Below, piece after piece: positions 1-7,198 of a DNA stretch of 64,000 bases. The notes under the pieces are model-generated. The model was not told where the DNA came from. It saw only the letters and a list, made by a program, of their open reading frames with translations, and did not search any database. The first letter of the stretch is position 1. Each line of letters begins with the position of its first letter. Made by a program: the position numbers and the translations under genes. Location of the stretch: NCBI GenBank assembly GCA_022402525.1, contig JAKRSB010000136.1, positions 1-64,000 on the forward strand. Direction: 5' to 3'. Source of the DNA: Thermosynechococcaceae cyanobacterium MS004. Its GTDB lineage: Bacteria; Cyanobacteriota; Cyanobacteriia; Thermosynechococcales; Thermosynechococcaceae.

Positions 1-136
1 TTGGGAGAGGGGTTTGGGGTGAGGGGCTTCAAGTGCATCATCGAACTCACGTTAACTTAGTGAAATTTGGCTTCAGTTGCTTAAGCTCTAGCGTAACGAA
101 TTCTACAGCAATCTTTTTAAAATCGTTCTTGAAAGC

Positions 137-178
137 GATCAGGGTGAAGCAATCAAGGTGAAGCGAGCAGGGTGAAGC
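137..178. repeat. 14-bp tandem repeat, 3 copies, intergenic
   Basis: Three adjacent copies of gatcagggtgaagc with one to three changes lie downstream of the DUF1460 gene. A second small duplication of 11 bp (agttagcgagt twice, 221-242) covers the stop codon of that gene. No coding potential is seen in 1-233. Confidence 0.85.
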
Positions 179-233
179 GTGAGACAGGAGGAAATAACGC
201 GCTGCTTTTAGCTAACGAGAAGTTAGCGAGTAG

Positions 234-1115
234 TTAGCGAGTCAACGGACGCGCCACAATGATGCCGATCGCCTCTGGAACCTGACTGACATAGGTTTGT
301 AAATCCTGAGCGCGGGTGACAGCACCAGCGGGAGAGGCGTGAAGTAGCCCCACGCCGCCATCGGTGCGCCGCTCTAGCAGTCCCGTATGAGTCACATCTA
401 GTCCAGGAACTTTTGTGGCGATCGCCACCACATCTCCAGCCTGAAGCTTGGGATAAACCGCGCGAATGTTGGCCGTTGGGATGTAGTATCGCGGTTCTGA
501 CGCGAGGCGAGACTCTACGGCAGCAATGCAGGTAAATTCTGCACGGCCCTTGAGCTGAGGATAGCTCGACCGATGCTGGGTCATAAAATTGAGGGGTTTC
601 TTCAGCGGGATACCACCGAGGGGCTGGGTCACGTTCTGGACTAGGCCGCGCCGTTCGTTATCGGCAATCCAGTCGCTAAAGTAGTGCAGGCGACCACAGT
701 AGCTGAGTAAGGTTCCGTCCCGGTAGCGTTGGGCTTTAACCTGATTCACAAAGGTGGCGGGAGACGGGCGCTGCGTCATCACGGTTCGCGCCAGCGCCAG
801 CACCGATTCCACAAACAGTACGCAGTCAAATTGCTGTAGCGAAATGACGAGCCGTTCTGTGGGCGACTGGTCGAGGAGTCCGGCTCGGTAGGGCGCGCCC
901 AAATACTGACGCGCGATCGCCTGGACAGTTTGACCCAGGGGCTGGGCAGCTAGGTTCTGCTGCTGTGCCATGTTCAGGGTTTGTCTGAAGCGGACTTGAT
1001 CCGCAGGGGAGAGCAGCGGCGCGGTGGCGGTAGAGGGCGGCTGGATGAGCGCCGGAAGTACAGTCAGACCTAAGCCAAGCAGCCCACTGAGAAGCGGAAT
1101 TTTTAAGGATGCCAT
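234..1115 (-). CDS. DUF1460 N-acetylmuramoyl-L-alanine amidase-like exported protein
   Basis: The 293-residue protein starts at an ATG with a hydrophobic signal-like N-terminus (about residues 1-30, LSGLLGLGLTVLPALI). The body matches my recollection of the DUF1460 family, an NlpC/P60-type cysteine hydrolase fold predicted to cleave peptidoglycan amide bonds in the periplasm. The likely nucleophile is the Cys of FDCVLFVE and the likely His partner is in VTHTGLL near the C-terminus. The gene stands alone and is divergent from the SIMPL gene. Peptidoglycan amidase activity is inferred from the family, not shown. The stop codon lies inside an 11-bp direct duplication. Confidence 0.75.
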   Translation of the reverse strand: MASLKIPLLSGLLGLGLTVLPALIQPPSTATAPLLSPADQVRFRQTLNMAQQQNLAAQPLGQTVQAIARQYLGAPYRAGLLDQSPTERLVISLQQFDCVLFVESVLALARTVMTQRPSPATFVNQVKAQRYRDGTLLSYCGRLHYFSDWIADNERRGLVQNVTQPLGGIPLKKPLNFMTQHRSSYPQLKGRAEFTCIAAVESRLASEPRYYIPTANIRAVYPKLQAGDVVAIATKVPGLDVTHTGLLERRTDGGVGLLHASPAGAVTRAQDLQTYVSQVPEAIGIIVARPLTR

Positions 1116-1270
1116 AGCAACTCTGGTTACGGTTTTGGTAACTCTACCCGCTGAAGCAGATTAAGTATGGGATGTTCTAGTGAGGGCAGTTTGTCGGCGG
1201 TGCATGGGTCTAGCGCAGCGTAAAGCCTGTCGATTTATCCCAAGACCATTCAGCCCAGCCGATAACGCCC

Positions 1271-1304
1271 CAGACTAAAGACTTCACCAGACTACAGACT
1301 TCAA
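1271..1304. repeat. 17-bp tandem duplication upstream of the SIMPL gene
   Basis: Two adjacent copies of cagactaaagacttcac (two differences) end 13 bp before the SIMPL gene start codon, within its probable leader. Confidence 0.8.
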
Positions 1305-1316
1305 AGGATATCAATA

Positions 1317-2192
1317 ATGCATCACTTAGGAACTTACCAAGAAATTTACCAAGAAATTCACAAAGAAATTCGCAGGTCAGTAGCACAGTGGAGGAGAGGC
1401 TCTGTCATGGAGATCGCCCTTGGGTCTGTTGCCCTCGGTATCGGAGTGTCTGTTGCACCGCCCGCTGCTGCTCAGGCTCAATTAGCTCAGGCTCAGTTGG
1501 CTCAATCTCAATTGGCTCAATCTCAGCTAGCTCAATCTCAACTGACTCCCAATACCACTCGTATGCTGCGCATCATCACCGTCACAGGTCAAAGCTCTGA
1601 AAAAATTCCGTCTACCCTGGCCGATATTCAACTTGGCGTGGAGGCGCAGGCCAAAACAGCTCAAGAGGTGCAGCAGACCGTTGCCCAGCGATCTTCTGCG
1701 GTAGTGGCGCTCTTGAAATCGCGATCGGTGCAAAAGCTCCAGACCACAGGCATCAACCTTAGCCCTCAATACAATTACGACAACGGCAAACAAACCCTGA
1801 TTGGCTATCAGGCCAGCAACACGGTACGCTTTCGCGTCCCGATCGCTCAGGCCGGCGTCATTATGGACGATGCGGTTAAAGCAGGAGCCAGCCGCATTGA
1901 CAATATTTCCTTCACCGCCTCAGACCAGGCGATCGCTGAGGCCCAAAAGCTAGCGCTACGCAAGGCTGCTCAAGATGCCCAAGACCAAGCCGCCGCCGTT
2001 TTAAGCGTCTTGGGGTTAAGTCCGAAAGAAATCGTGAGCATTCAGCTCAATGGTGCGAACGCACCAAGCCCTGTCCCGTACCCCGTCGCCAAACTCTCCA
2101 TGGACGCACGAGTTGCCTCAGCCCCACCCACTCCCGTCGAAGGCGGTGAACAGTCCGTACAGGCGTCTGTAACGCTCCAGATTAGCTATTGA
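1317..2192 (+). CDS. SIMPL domain (DUF541) exported protein
   Basis: The 291-residue protein has an unusually long N-terminus. A polar stretch carries three YQEI-type repeats (12-bp units, 1335-1370) and is followed by RR, a hydrophobic core (IALGSVALGIGVSVAPPAAA) and a probable signal peptidase site near AAA-QAQ. ATG at 1317 is used, but an in-frame ATG at 1407 would still give a signal peptide without the repeats. After the signal come five AQ(A/S)QL units. The SIMPL/DUF541 domain follows from about residue 85 (ITVTGQSSEKIP at its start, YPVAKLSMDAR near its end). Periplasmic SIMPL proteins are linked to oxidative stress tolerance in E. coli (YggE). The role here is unknown. The TGA stop is the first triplet of a 14-bp repeat array. 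Confidence 0.8.
   Translation: MHHLGTYQEIYQEIHKEIRRSVAQWRRGSVMEIALGSVALGIGVSVAPPAAAQAQLAQAQLAQSQLAQSQLAQSQLTPNTTRMLRIITVTGQSSEKIPSTLADIQLGVEAQAKTAQEVQQTVAQRSSAVVALLKSRSVQKLQTTGINLSPQYNYDNGKQTLIGYQASNTVRFRVPIAQAGVIMDDAVKAGASRIDNISFTASDQAIAEAQKLALRKAAQDAQDQAAAVLSVLGLSPKEIVSIQLNGANAPSPVPYPVAKLSMDARVASAPPTPVEGGEQSVQASVTLQISY
1470..1544 (+). repeat. In-frame 15-bp repeat, 5 copies (AQAQL/AQSQL)
   Basis: Five in-frame 15-bp units encode AQAQL, AQAQL and three AQSQL immediately after the predicted signal peptide cleavage region of the SIMPL protein. Third-position changes between copies show the duplications are not recent. Confidence 0.9.
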
Positions 2193-2231
2193 TTTGAATC
2201 ACTTGAATTGAATCGCTTGAATTGAATCGAT
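2190..2231. repeat. 14-bp tandem repeat, 3 copies, begins on a stop codon
   Basis: Three copies of tgaattgaatcgct-like units start exactly with the TGA stop of the SIMPL gene and run into the intergenic space before the convergent ssb gene. Confidence 0.88.
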
Positions 2232-2272
2232 TCAATTAGACGTTCACCCATTCCCATCGTTGCAGGGCAGCG

Positions 2273-2638
2273 CTAAAACTCCTCAAAGCTGCCGCCGCCC
2301 CCAGCGCCAGCTTCAGCATCGCGCTTAGAGCCTAGCAGATCCATCCGTTCCACCCGCACCACGGGCTGGGAGCGATCAAGCCCTGTGCTGCGGTCTTTCC
2401 AGTGGTCAAACTTCAGCGAACCCGATACGCCAATTTGGCTTCCCTTTTTGACATACTGCGCCGCAATTTCAGCGGTCTTGCCCCATAGCTCTAGGTTAAA
2501 CCAGTCTGGCTGGTCGTTGTTGCGCGTCCGGCGATCAACAGCCAGGGTGAGCTTACAGACAACACTCCCTGACTCAAAGTACCGAACATCTGGCTCTGTG
2601 CCAACGCGACCCACTAAGTTGACGGTGTTTAAGGCCAT
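2273..2638 (-). CDS. ssb: Single-stranded DNA-binding protein (cyanobacterial short type)
   Basis: The 121-residue protein opens with ALNTVNLVGRVGTEPDVRYF and carries the OB-fold core (LTLAVDR, WFNLELWGKTAEIA, GSQIGVSGSL). It binds and protects single-stranded DNA during replication, repair and recombination. The C-terminus is glycine-rich and ends SFEEF, not the acidic DDDIPF-like tip that recruits partner proteins in most bacteria. Short SSBs without the classical tip are known in cyanobacteria. The start is ATG, and the gene faces the SIMPL gene tail to tail. Confidence 0.9.
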   Translation of the reverse strand: MALNTVNLVGRVGTEPDVRYFESGSVVCKLTLAVDRRTRNNDQPDWFNLELWGKTAEIAAQYVKKGSQIGVSGSLKFDHWKDRSTGLDRSQPVVRVERMDLLGSKRDAEAGAGGGGSFEEF

Positions 2639-2775
2639 ATAAGTTTTATCCAGAATGCAATGGCTTTATGATGCCGCTTTCGATTTAGCACTGTCTAGTC
2701 CTCGTGGCGGATCTTGGTGAATGGCACTAAAGAGAGGGCTAAAAAAGAGCCTATCCGTCAAGGTTTTAGCGAGAG

Positions 2776-3303
2776 CTATTCTTGGGGGGCGGGATAGTTC
2801 AGGCTGCTCTGCATGGCAGCAATTTCATCGCGGTGAGCAATGACCCGAATGCGGGTTTCTTGGTCAAGCTCAGAGGGGCGCACCGTCAACAATACCTGCT
2901 CTGGTCGCTGGGATTTTTTGAAATAAAACCAGCCAGCACCAGGCGCTAGAATTACGCTGCCGATGCCCCAGTAGCCCAAGGCTGGAAACTGTATAGCCAG
3001 CACTAACCCCAGGCAAATCGCCCCGATCGCCGCCAGGATGGATAGAAAAATTGCCATCCCCCAGCTGGCCTGCACCAGTCCCGAAAAGACGACCTGATCC
3101 TTCTCACGATCCACCGCTTGAAGATGATAGGCGCGATTTTCTAGATAATGCGTCACCTCTTCCAACACCTGCTCATTGGGCTGCGGCAAAGTCCAGATGG
3201 CAGTTTCGATGCGAGCTTTGGTTGAGGCACGGATGAAAAACACTAGGCCAATCACGATCAGCACGGAGAGAAAAAAAGTGGACGGCAGGACAAGGGTTTC
3301 CAT
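2776..3303 (-). CDS. Cofactor assembly of complex C subunit B (CCB2/CCB4-like, DUF2930)
   Basis: The protein has about 175 residues. One TM segment is at the N-terminus (LVLPSTFFLSVLIVIGLVFF) and a helical pair sits in the middle (MAIFLSILAAIGAICLGLVLAI, then YWGIGSVILAPGAGWFYF). Soluble segments lie between and after. The profile and opening motif match the cyanobacterial/plastid CCB family, which attaches haem c_n covalently to cytochrome b6 of the b6f complex in thylakoids. ATG at 3303 was chosen over the upstream TTG at 3324 because family members begin at METLVLPS-type sequence. Function is assigned from memory of the family, without a search. Confidence 0.62.
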   Translation of the reverse strand: METLVLPSTFFLSVLIVIGLVFFIRASTKARIETAIWTLPQPNEQVLEEVTHYLENRAYHLQAVDREKDQVVFSGLVQASWGMAIFLSILAAIGAICLGLVLAIQFPALGYWGIGSVILAPGAGWFYFKKSQRPEQVLLTVRPSELDQETRIRVIAHRDEIAAMQSSLNYPAPQE

Positions 3304-3703
3304 TATTGAGGCGCAATCCCACAAGAAAAGTGTTTTAGAGAGCCAACTGCGTAGGTAAGTACTGAGGCTTCAGGCTGGATACTCCAGTGCTCTGGCTTCT
3401 CTCTCAGCATAACAAGTCACAGGCTGCCAGCAGTTGAACATCAGTCTCGTTGCATCAGTCGTATGCTTCATCAGTCATGCGTTGAATCAGCCACGTTGAG
3501 CTAGCCGCGTTGAATTAGCCGCGTTGCACTAGCCGCGTTGCACTAGCCACGTTGAGCTAGCAACAAGCAACGAGCTAAACCAGTCCTAAAGAATTGCGAC
3601 CCTGATCGCACTGTAAGGGAGAACCTTTGCCATGCATCCTAATCGTTAATTTTGGGCAATCTAAACATATCGGTTTAACCTTTCCTGTCTATTGTCCTCA
3701 CGG
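3304..3703. other. Gene-free divergent intergenic region with repeat array
   Basis: About 400 bp separate the divergent CCB-like gene and the sigma factor gene. The only organised element I see is the 14-bp array at 3490-3559. No convincing ORF or RNA gene was found. Promoters for both genes should lie here, but I cannot assign -10/-35 elements confidently. Confidence 0.6.
3490..3559. repeat. 14-bp tandem repeat, 5 copies (gccgcgttgcacta)
   Basis: Five contiguous 14-bp units (gccacgttgagcta, gccgcgttgaatta, gccgcgttgcacta twice, gccacgttgagcta) lie upstream of the sigma factor gene, with one more degenerate unit to the left. Changes concentrate at fixed positions of the unit. Confidence 0.93.
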
Positions 3704-4987
3704 ATGCCTAACCCAATGCTGGCTATGCCCCACAACCATGACTCTCGCAATCCCCCCTTGGATGCTCTGTCCCCACTAGACGATGAGTTAGAGCAACCTA
3801 GTGGAGATCTGCCGGGTAATCTGCTCATTGAGGCCAAGGAAGAGGATCTTGAAGCAGATCTCTTTGAGGATCTGCCGCTACACCATTCAGACCCTCAACA
3901 GCGCCGCACGACGGACTTGGTGCGGATCTACCTCCAAGAAATTGGTCGGGTGCGTCTGCTGGGGCGAGATGAAGAAGTGGCTGAGGCCCAAAAGGTACAG
4001 CGCTACATGCACCTGCTGGACTTACGCAAGCAGGCGTTGACCCAAGATCACCCCGCGATCGCAGAGTATGCACGACTCATGGAAGTGCGCGATCGCCTCA
4101 CCTCCCATTTAGGGCATCGTCCCTCCTTAGAGCGCTGGGCGAAGGAAGCTGAAATTGAGGTAGCGACCCTCAAGCCCAGCATTTCAGCGGGCAAGACCGC
4201 CTATGCGGAGTCTATTGGCTGGGCAGTAACCGATCTCGACCGCGTCATGAAGGAAGGAATGCGCGCGAAGGAGCATATGATTCAGGCGAATCTGCGCCTT
4301 GTGGTGTCGGTTGCAAAAAAATATCAGAATCGTGGGCTGGAGCTGCTGGACTTGATCCAAGAAGGCACCCTAGGCCTAGAGCGCGCGGTCGAAAAATTTG
4401 ACCCCACCAAGGGCTATCGCTTTAGCACCTATTCTTACTGGTGGATTCGCCAAGGCATTACAAGGGCGATCGCCACCCAAAGCCGCACCATTCGTCTTCC
4501 CGTCCACATCACCGAAAAGCTCAACAAACTCAAAAAAGCCCAGCGCAAAATCGCCCAGACCAAGGGGCGCACCCCTACCGTCGAAGATCTAGCCCAGGAG
4601 CTAGAAACCACCCCCGAACTCATTCGTGAGCTACTAACGCGAGTACCGCGCTCCATTTCGCTAGAAACAAAGGTGGGTAAAGATAAAGACACCGAACTCG
4701 GCGACCTGCTCGAAACCGATGAGCTCTCTCCAGAATCCCAAATTATGCGCGAATCTCTTCAGCAAGAGCTTCAGGAACTACTGGCCGAACTGACGAGCCG
4801 CGAACGAGATGTGATTCAAATGCGGTTTGGCCTAAGCGATGGACAGTCTCACTCCTTAGCTGAAATTGGTAAGGTGCTAGAGCTATCGCGGGAGCGGGTG
4901 CGTCAGATTGAGTCTAAAGCGCTGCAAAAGCTGCGACAGCCCAAGCGCCGAGGCCGAATTCACGACTTTTTAGAATCTTTTGCCTAA
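3704..4987 (+). CDS. sigC: Group 2 RNA polymerase sigma factor, SigC-like
   Basis: The protein has about 427 residues. The acidic N-terminus is followed by region 1.2 (DLVRIYLQEIGRVRLL), region 2 (LRLVVSVAKKYQNRG, LDLIQEGTLGLERAVEKFDP, FSTYSYWWIRQGITRAI), region 3 and region 4.2 with its helix-turn-helix (SLAEIGKVLELSRERVRQIE). It is a sigma-70 family promoter-recognition subunit. A roughly 70-residue insertion between regions 1.2 and 2 and the C-terminus resemble cyanobacterial SigC, linked elsewhere to stationary phase and carbon/nitrogen balance. Assignment to SigC rather than SigB/SigE is by eye. ATG at 3704 is preferred to TTG at 3692. Two hairpins follow the gene. Confidence 0.85.
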   Translation: MPNPMLAMPHNHDSRNPPLDALSPLDDELEQPSGDLPGNLLIEAKEEDLEADLFEDLPLHHSDPQQRRTTDLVRIYLQEIGRVRLLGRDEEVAEAQKVQRYMHLLDLRKQALTQDHPAIAEYARLMEVRDRLTSHLGHRPSLERWAKEAEIEVATLKPSISAGKTAYAESIGWAVTDLDRVMKEGMRAKEHMIQANLRLVVSVAKKYQNRGLELLDLIQEGTLGLERAVEKFDPTKGYRFSTYSYWWIRQGITRAIATQSRTIRLPVHITEKLNKLKKAQRKIAQTKGRTPTVEDLAQELETTPELIRELLTRVPRSISLETKVGKDKDTELGDLLETDELSPESQIMRESLQQELQELLAELTSRERDVIQMRFGLSDGQSHSLAEIGKVLELSRERVRQIESKALQKLRQPKRRGRIHDFLESFA

Positions 4988-4991
4988 AGGG

Positions 4992-5032
4992 CTAGATTTT
5001 GCGGTGAACTGCCAAGCCCCTGCAAAATCTAG
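4992..5032 (+). terminator. Perfect 11-bp hairpin after the sigma factor gene
   Basis: Arms ctagattttgc (4992-5002) and gcaaaatctag (5022-5032) are perfectly complementary across a 19-base loop. The hairpin begins 5 bp after the stop codon. No T-tract follows, so it may be a 3'-end stabiliser or a non-canonical terminator. Confidence 0.55.
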
Positions 5033-5111
5033 TACAGCGCGGCGTAAGTCAACCCGCTATTCATTAGCGGTCATAAGCATGATGCCCGACTTCTAGAGAT
5101 CTAGATAGTCA

Positions 5112-5146
5112 GCCCTGTATGCCTAGTACAGCTTGGCATACAGGGC
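5112..5146 (+). terminator. Perfect 12-bp hairpin between sigma gene and fur
   Basis: Arms gccctgtatgcc (5112-5123) and ggcatacagggc (5135-5146) form a GC-rich perfect stem around an 11-base loop, without a T-run. It could terminate sigma transcripts or insulate fur. Confidence 0.55.
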
Positions 5147-5197
5147 ACATTTGCAACAAGCAAGCCTTCTTGCAAATCCCCAGAGTATTGTGTATTA

Positions 5198-5224
5198 TTC
5201 TCAATAAGTGAGTTTTATTGAGAA
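5198..5224. promoter_or_regulatory. Probable Fur operator (iron box) overlapping the fur start region
   Basis: The perfect inverted repeat ttctcaataa / ttattgagaa (10-bp arms, 7-bp spacer) ends 3 bp before the fur ATG. It is AT-rich with the ATTCTCAAT/ATTGAGAA character of Fur boxes. FurA autoregulation is established in Anabaena. Here the operator would also cover the ribosome-binding region, so the transcript must start inside or close to it. Confidence 0.72.
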
Positions 5225-5227
5225 ATA

Positions 5228-5680
5228 ATGGCCTACACTGCAAATTCTCTTAAGGCCGAGCTAAACGAGCGGGGCTGGCGGCTGACGCCGCAGCGAGAAG
5301 TCATTCTCAATGTGTTCCAGAATTTAGCAGAAGGCCACCATCTCAGCGCGGAAGATCTCTACAACGAACTCCAGAGTCAGGGCGACCCCATTAGTCTTTC
5401 AACGATTTACCGAACGGTGAAGCTGATGGCGCGAATGGGCATTTTACGGGAGCTGGAGTTTGCAGAGGGGCACAAGCACTACGAACTCAACCAGCCCTAT
5501 CCCCATCACCACCATCACCTCATCTGCGTGAAGTGCAATAAAACCATTGAGTTTAAGAGCGACTCTATCTTGAAGCTGGGCTCTAAGACTTCTGAGAAAG
5601 AGGGCTTCCATCTACTAGATTGTCAGCTCTTGATCCACGCTATCTGCCCCCAGTGTCAGCGATCGCTGCTTCCGGGCTAG
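5228..5680 (+). CDS. fur: Ferric uptake regulator, FurA type
   Basis: The 150-residue protein is co-linear with cyanobacterial FurA. It has a winged-helix DNA-binding half ([34 protein letters not shown]) and a metal-binding, dimerising half. Visible ligands include the HHHHH run (93-97), C100-VK-C103 and C140-PQ-C143. It represses iron-uptake and stress genes when loaded with Fe2+, and in cyanobacteria also binds haem and responds to redox state. The palindromic operator immediately upstream predicts autorepression. The stop is followed by a short DUF2256 gene on the same strand. Confidence 0.95.
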   Translation: MAYTANSLKAELNERGWRLTPQREVILNVFQNLAEGHHLSAEDLYNELQSQGDPISLSTIYRTVKLMARMGILRELEFAEGHKHYELNQPYPHHHHHLICVKCNKTIEFKSDSILKLGSKTSEKEGFHLLDCQLLIHAICPQCQRSLLPG

Positions 5681-5723
5681 CGCAATCTATCTTGCCCCAG
5701 TTCACTCCCTCGATTCATTCTCT

Positions 5724-5897
5724 ATGGCACGTCAGCGCGCCAAATCTGACTTTCCGACCAAGCTTTGTCCCGTCTGCGGTAGACCCTTTACCTGGCGCAA
5801 AAAATGGGCCGATTGCTGGGATGAAGTGAAGTATTGCTCGGATCGATGCCGCCGTCGTCGCTCAGAAGCTCCGGGCACGAGTCCCGATCTTTCCTAA
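5724..5897 (+). CDS. DUF2256 zinc-ribbon-like microprotein
   Basis: This 57-residue ORF starts at ATG 5724, 43 bp after fur. The protein reads [20 protein letters not shown], then PFTWRKKW, and has two cysteine pairs (CPVC and CSDRC) with a very basic RCRRRR stretch. This is the DUF2256 pattern: small conserved proteins of unknown function, often annotated as zinc-ribbon-like. Co-transcription with fur is possible from spacing and strand. A role in DNA or RNA contact is only inferred from charge and the zinc-binding pattern. Confidence 0.82.
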   Translation: MARQRAKSDFPTKLCPVCGRPFTWRKKWADCWDEVKYCSDRCRRRRSEAPGTSPDLS

Positions 5898-5904
5898 TCT
5901 TTTT

Positions 5905-5946
5905 CTAGTTTGATTTTTCTAATTTGATTTTTTTAATTTGATTTGA
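5905..5946. repeat. 14-bp tandem repeat, 3 copies (ctaatttgattttt)
   Basis: Three AT-rich 14-bp units lie just after the DUF2256 stop (TAA at 5895-5897), between it and the convergent cbiB gene. Confidence 0.85.
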
Positions 5947-5961
5947 ACCCGCCTAGCTGAC

Positions 5962-5986
5962 CCATCAAGCCTATTATTCTTGATGG
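5962..5986. terminator. Short hairpin between convergent genes
   Basis: Arms ccatcaag and cttgatgg pair across a 9-base loop, 5 bp beyond the cbiB stop. There is no clear T-run on either strand. It is a candidate bidirectional 3'-end structure. Confidence 0.4.
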
Positions 5987-5990
5987 TTGG

Positions 5991-7055
5991 CTATTGAGTA
6001 CCAATCAACCAGATCGCGATCGCCACCCAAATCCAGAGCAAAAAGCTATTGCGCATGAGCCGCAGGGCATAGTAAATCCGCTCTGGCGTAATGGGGCGGT
6101 AGGGTTTTCCGAGGAGGGGCTTGAGCTTTAGGACGCCCCTGTAGCTATTCAGGCCGCCCAACTGCACTTCCAAAATGGCCGCATAGGCGCATTCACTCCA
6201 GCCAGAGTTGGGGCTAGGGTCTTGATGGGCATCTCGTTGACAGAGTCGCCACACGGCCTGAATTTTGCCGGAAATTGCCCCCAGGGTGAATACATTGAGG
6301 CGACAGGGGAGCCAGGTTAAAACGTCGTCTAGGCGGGCGCTAAACCAGCCGAGATGGGTGTAGGGTTCATCGCGGTAGCCCACCATAGAGTCCAGGGTGC
6401 TGGCTGCTTTATAGGCGATCGCCAGGGGCACCATGACCGTCGGCAGCCCCAGCCCCAGCCCCAGTCCCAGTCCCAATCCCAGAAACAGTTCCAGCCCTAA
6501 CCCCAGGAGCGCATAAAAGAGCGGGGCCATCACGCCATCTGTCGCATTTTCCGCTACGGTTTCTAAGACCGCCCGCAGAACTTCTGGCTCTGATAAAGTT
6601 TGGGTATCTCGCCCCACATACTGACTCAACTGCGATCGCGCCTTCAGGAGAGAGCCAGAGCGGAGGGGTTTTAGGACATCTTCTGCCGCTGCGCGCAGGC
6701 TGCGCCCCGCAAAACAGCTTGCCAATAAAACCACCTCGATTGACCAGCCCCAGGGCGTCCATTGATAGAACGCTCGCATAATGACCCAAGCGCTCAGTGC
6801 GCTACCGAGGACGAGCAGCAGAGCGAGTACCATCCCCGCCAGTTTGCGGGGGAGGGGCGACTTAAACTGACGTAATGCCCACTGACTGTAGTGCGTAATC
6901 ACCCAGCCCATCACCCGCACCGGATGAGGCCAGCCCCAAGGGTCGCCCAGCACAAAGTCCAGGACGGCTGCGGCGCATAAAATGCCAGGGGGACTTTGAA
7001 GCAGGTCAAAAGCAGTTTGTTCGGAAATCACGCTGGGCTTGGAGGCAAGAGGCAA
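5991..7055 (-). CDS. cbiB: Adenosylcobinamide-phosphate synthase CbiB/CobD
   Basis: The 354-residue polytopic membrane protein has the CbiB hallmarks: AAAVLDFVLGDPWGWPHPVRVMGW near the N-terminus in pieces (LDFVLGDP, HPVRVMG), ETVAENATDGVMAPLFYALLG in part (AENATDGVMAPL) and a C-terminal RIYYALRLM. It attaches the aminopropanol arm to adenosylcobyric acid in cobalamin or pseudocobalamin synthesis. The start is uncertain: TTG at 7055 gives the longest frame and GTG at 7031 is an alternative; no nearby ATG exists. An LG dipeptide run (6-bp units, about 6444-6482) sits in a membrane segment. No cobalamin riboswitch was recognised upstream. Confidence 0.88.
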   Translation of the reverse strand: MPLASKPSVISEQTAFDLLQSPPGILCAAAVLDFVLGDPWGWPHPVRVMGWVITHYSQWALRQFKSPLPRKLAGMVLALLLVLGSALSAWVIMRAFYQWTPWGWSIEVVLLASCFAGRSLRAAAEDVLKPLRSGSLLKARSQLSQYVGRDTQTLSEPEVLRAVLETVAENATDGVMAPLFYALLGLGLELFLGLGLGLGLGLGLPTVMVPLAIAYKAASTLDSMVGYRDEPYTHLGWFSARLDDVLTWLPCRLNVFTLGAISGKIQAVWRLCQRDAHQDPSPNSGWSECAYAAILEVQLGGLNSYRGVLKLKPLLGKPYRPITPERIYYALRLMRNSFLLWIWVAIAIWLIGTQ

Positions 7056-7156
7056 ACGTCTTTAAAGTAACGCGAGAAAGTAGCGCAAGTGCTGGATGCG
7101 TGCCGCAACAGCGTTGCTCTAGCGCGTCAGCTCTAGCACGTCAGTCTAGTCTCTAT

Positions 7157-7198
7157 TCATGAATCTCCACTCACGAATCTCCACTCACGAATCCCCCA
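7157..7198. repeat. 14-bp tandem repeat, 3 copies, spans the pfkA stop
   Basis: Units tcatgaatctccac, tcacgaatctccac and tcacgaatccccca are contiguous. On the minus strand the third unit contains the last codons and TGA stop of pfkA, and the first two repeat that end downstream, duplicating the stop-codon context. Confidence 0.88.

Noticed and set aside
3477-3559. CRISPR-like array
   Set aside because: Units are contiguous 14-bp tandem repeats with no spacers, and no cas genes are in the window. The same holds for the other arrays.
7056-7184. Cobalamin riboswitch near cbiB
   Set aside because: The 129-bp gap from pfkA is too short and lacks a B12-box-like GCCACTG element.
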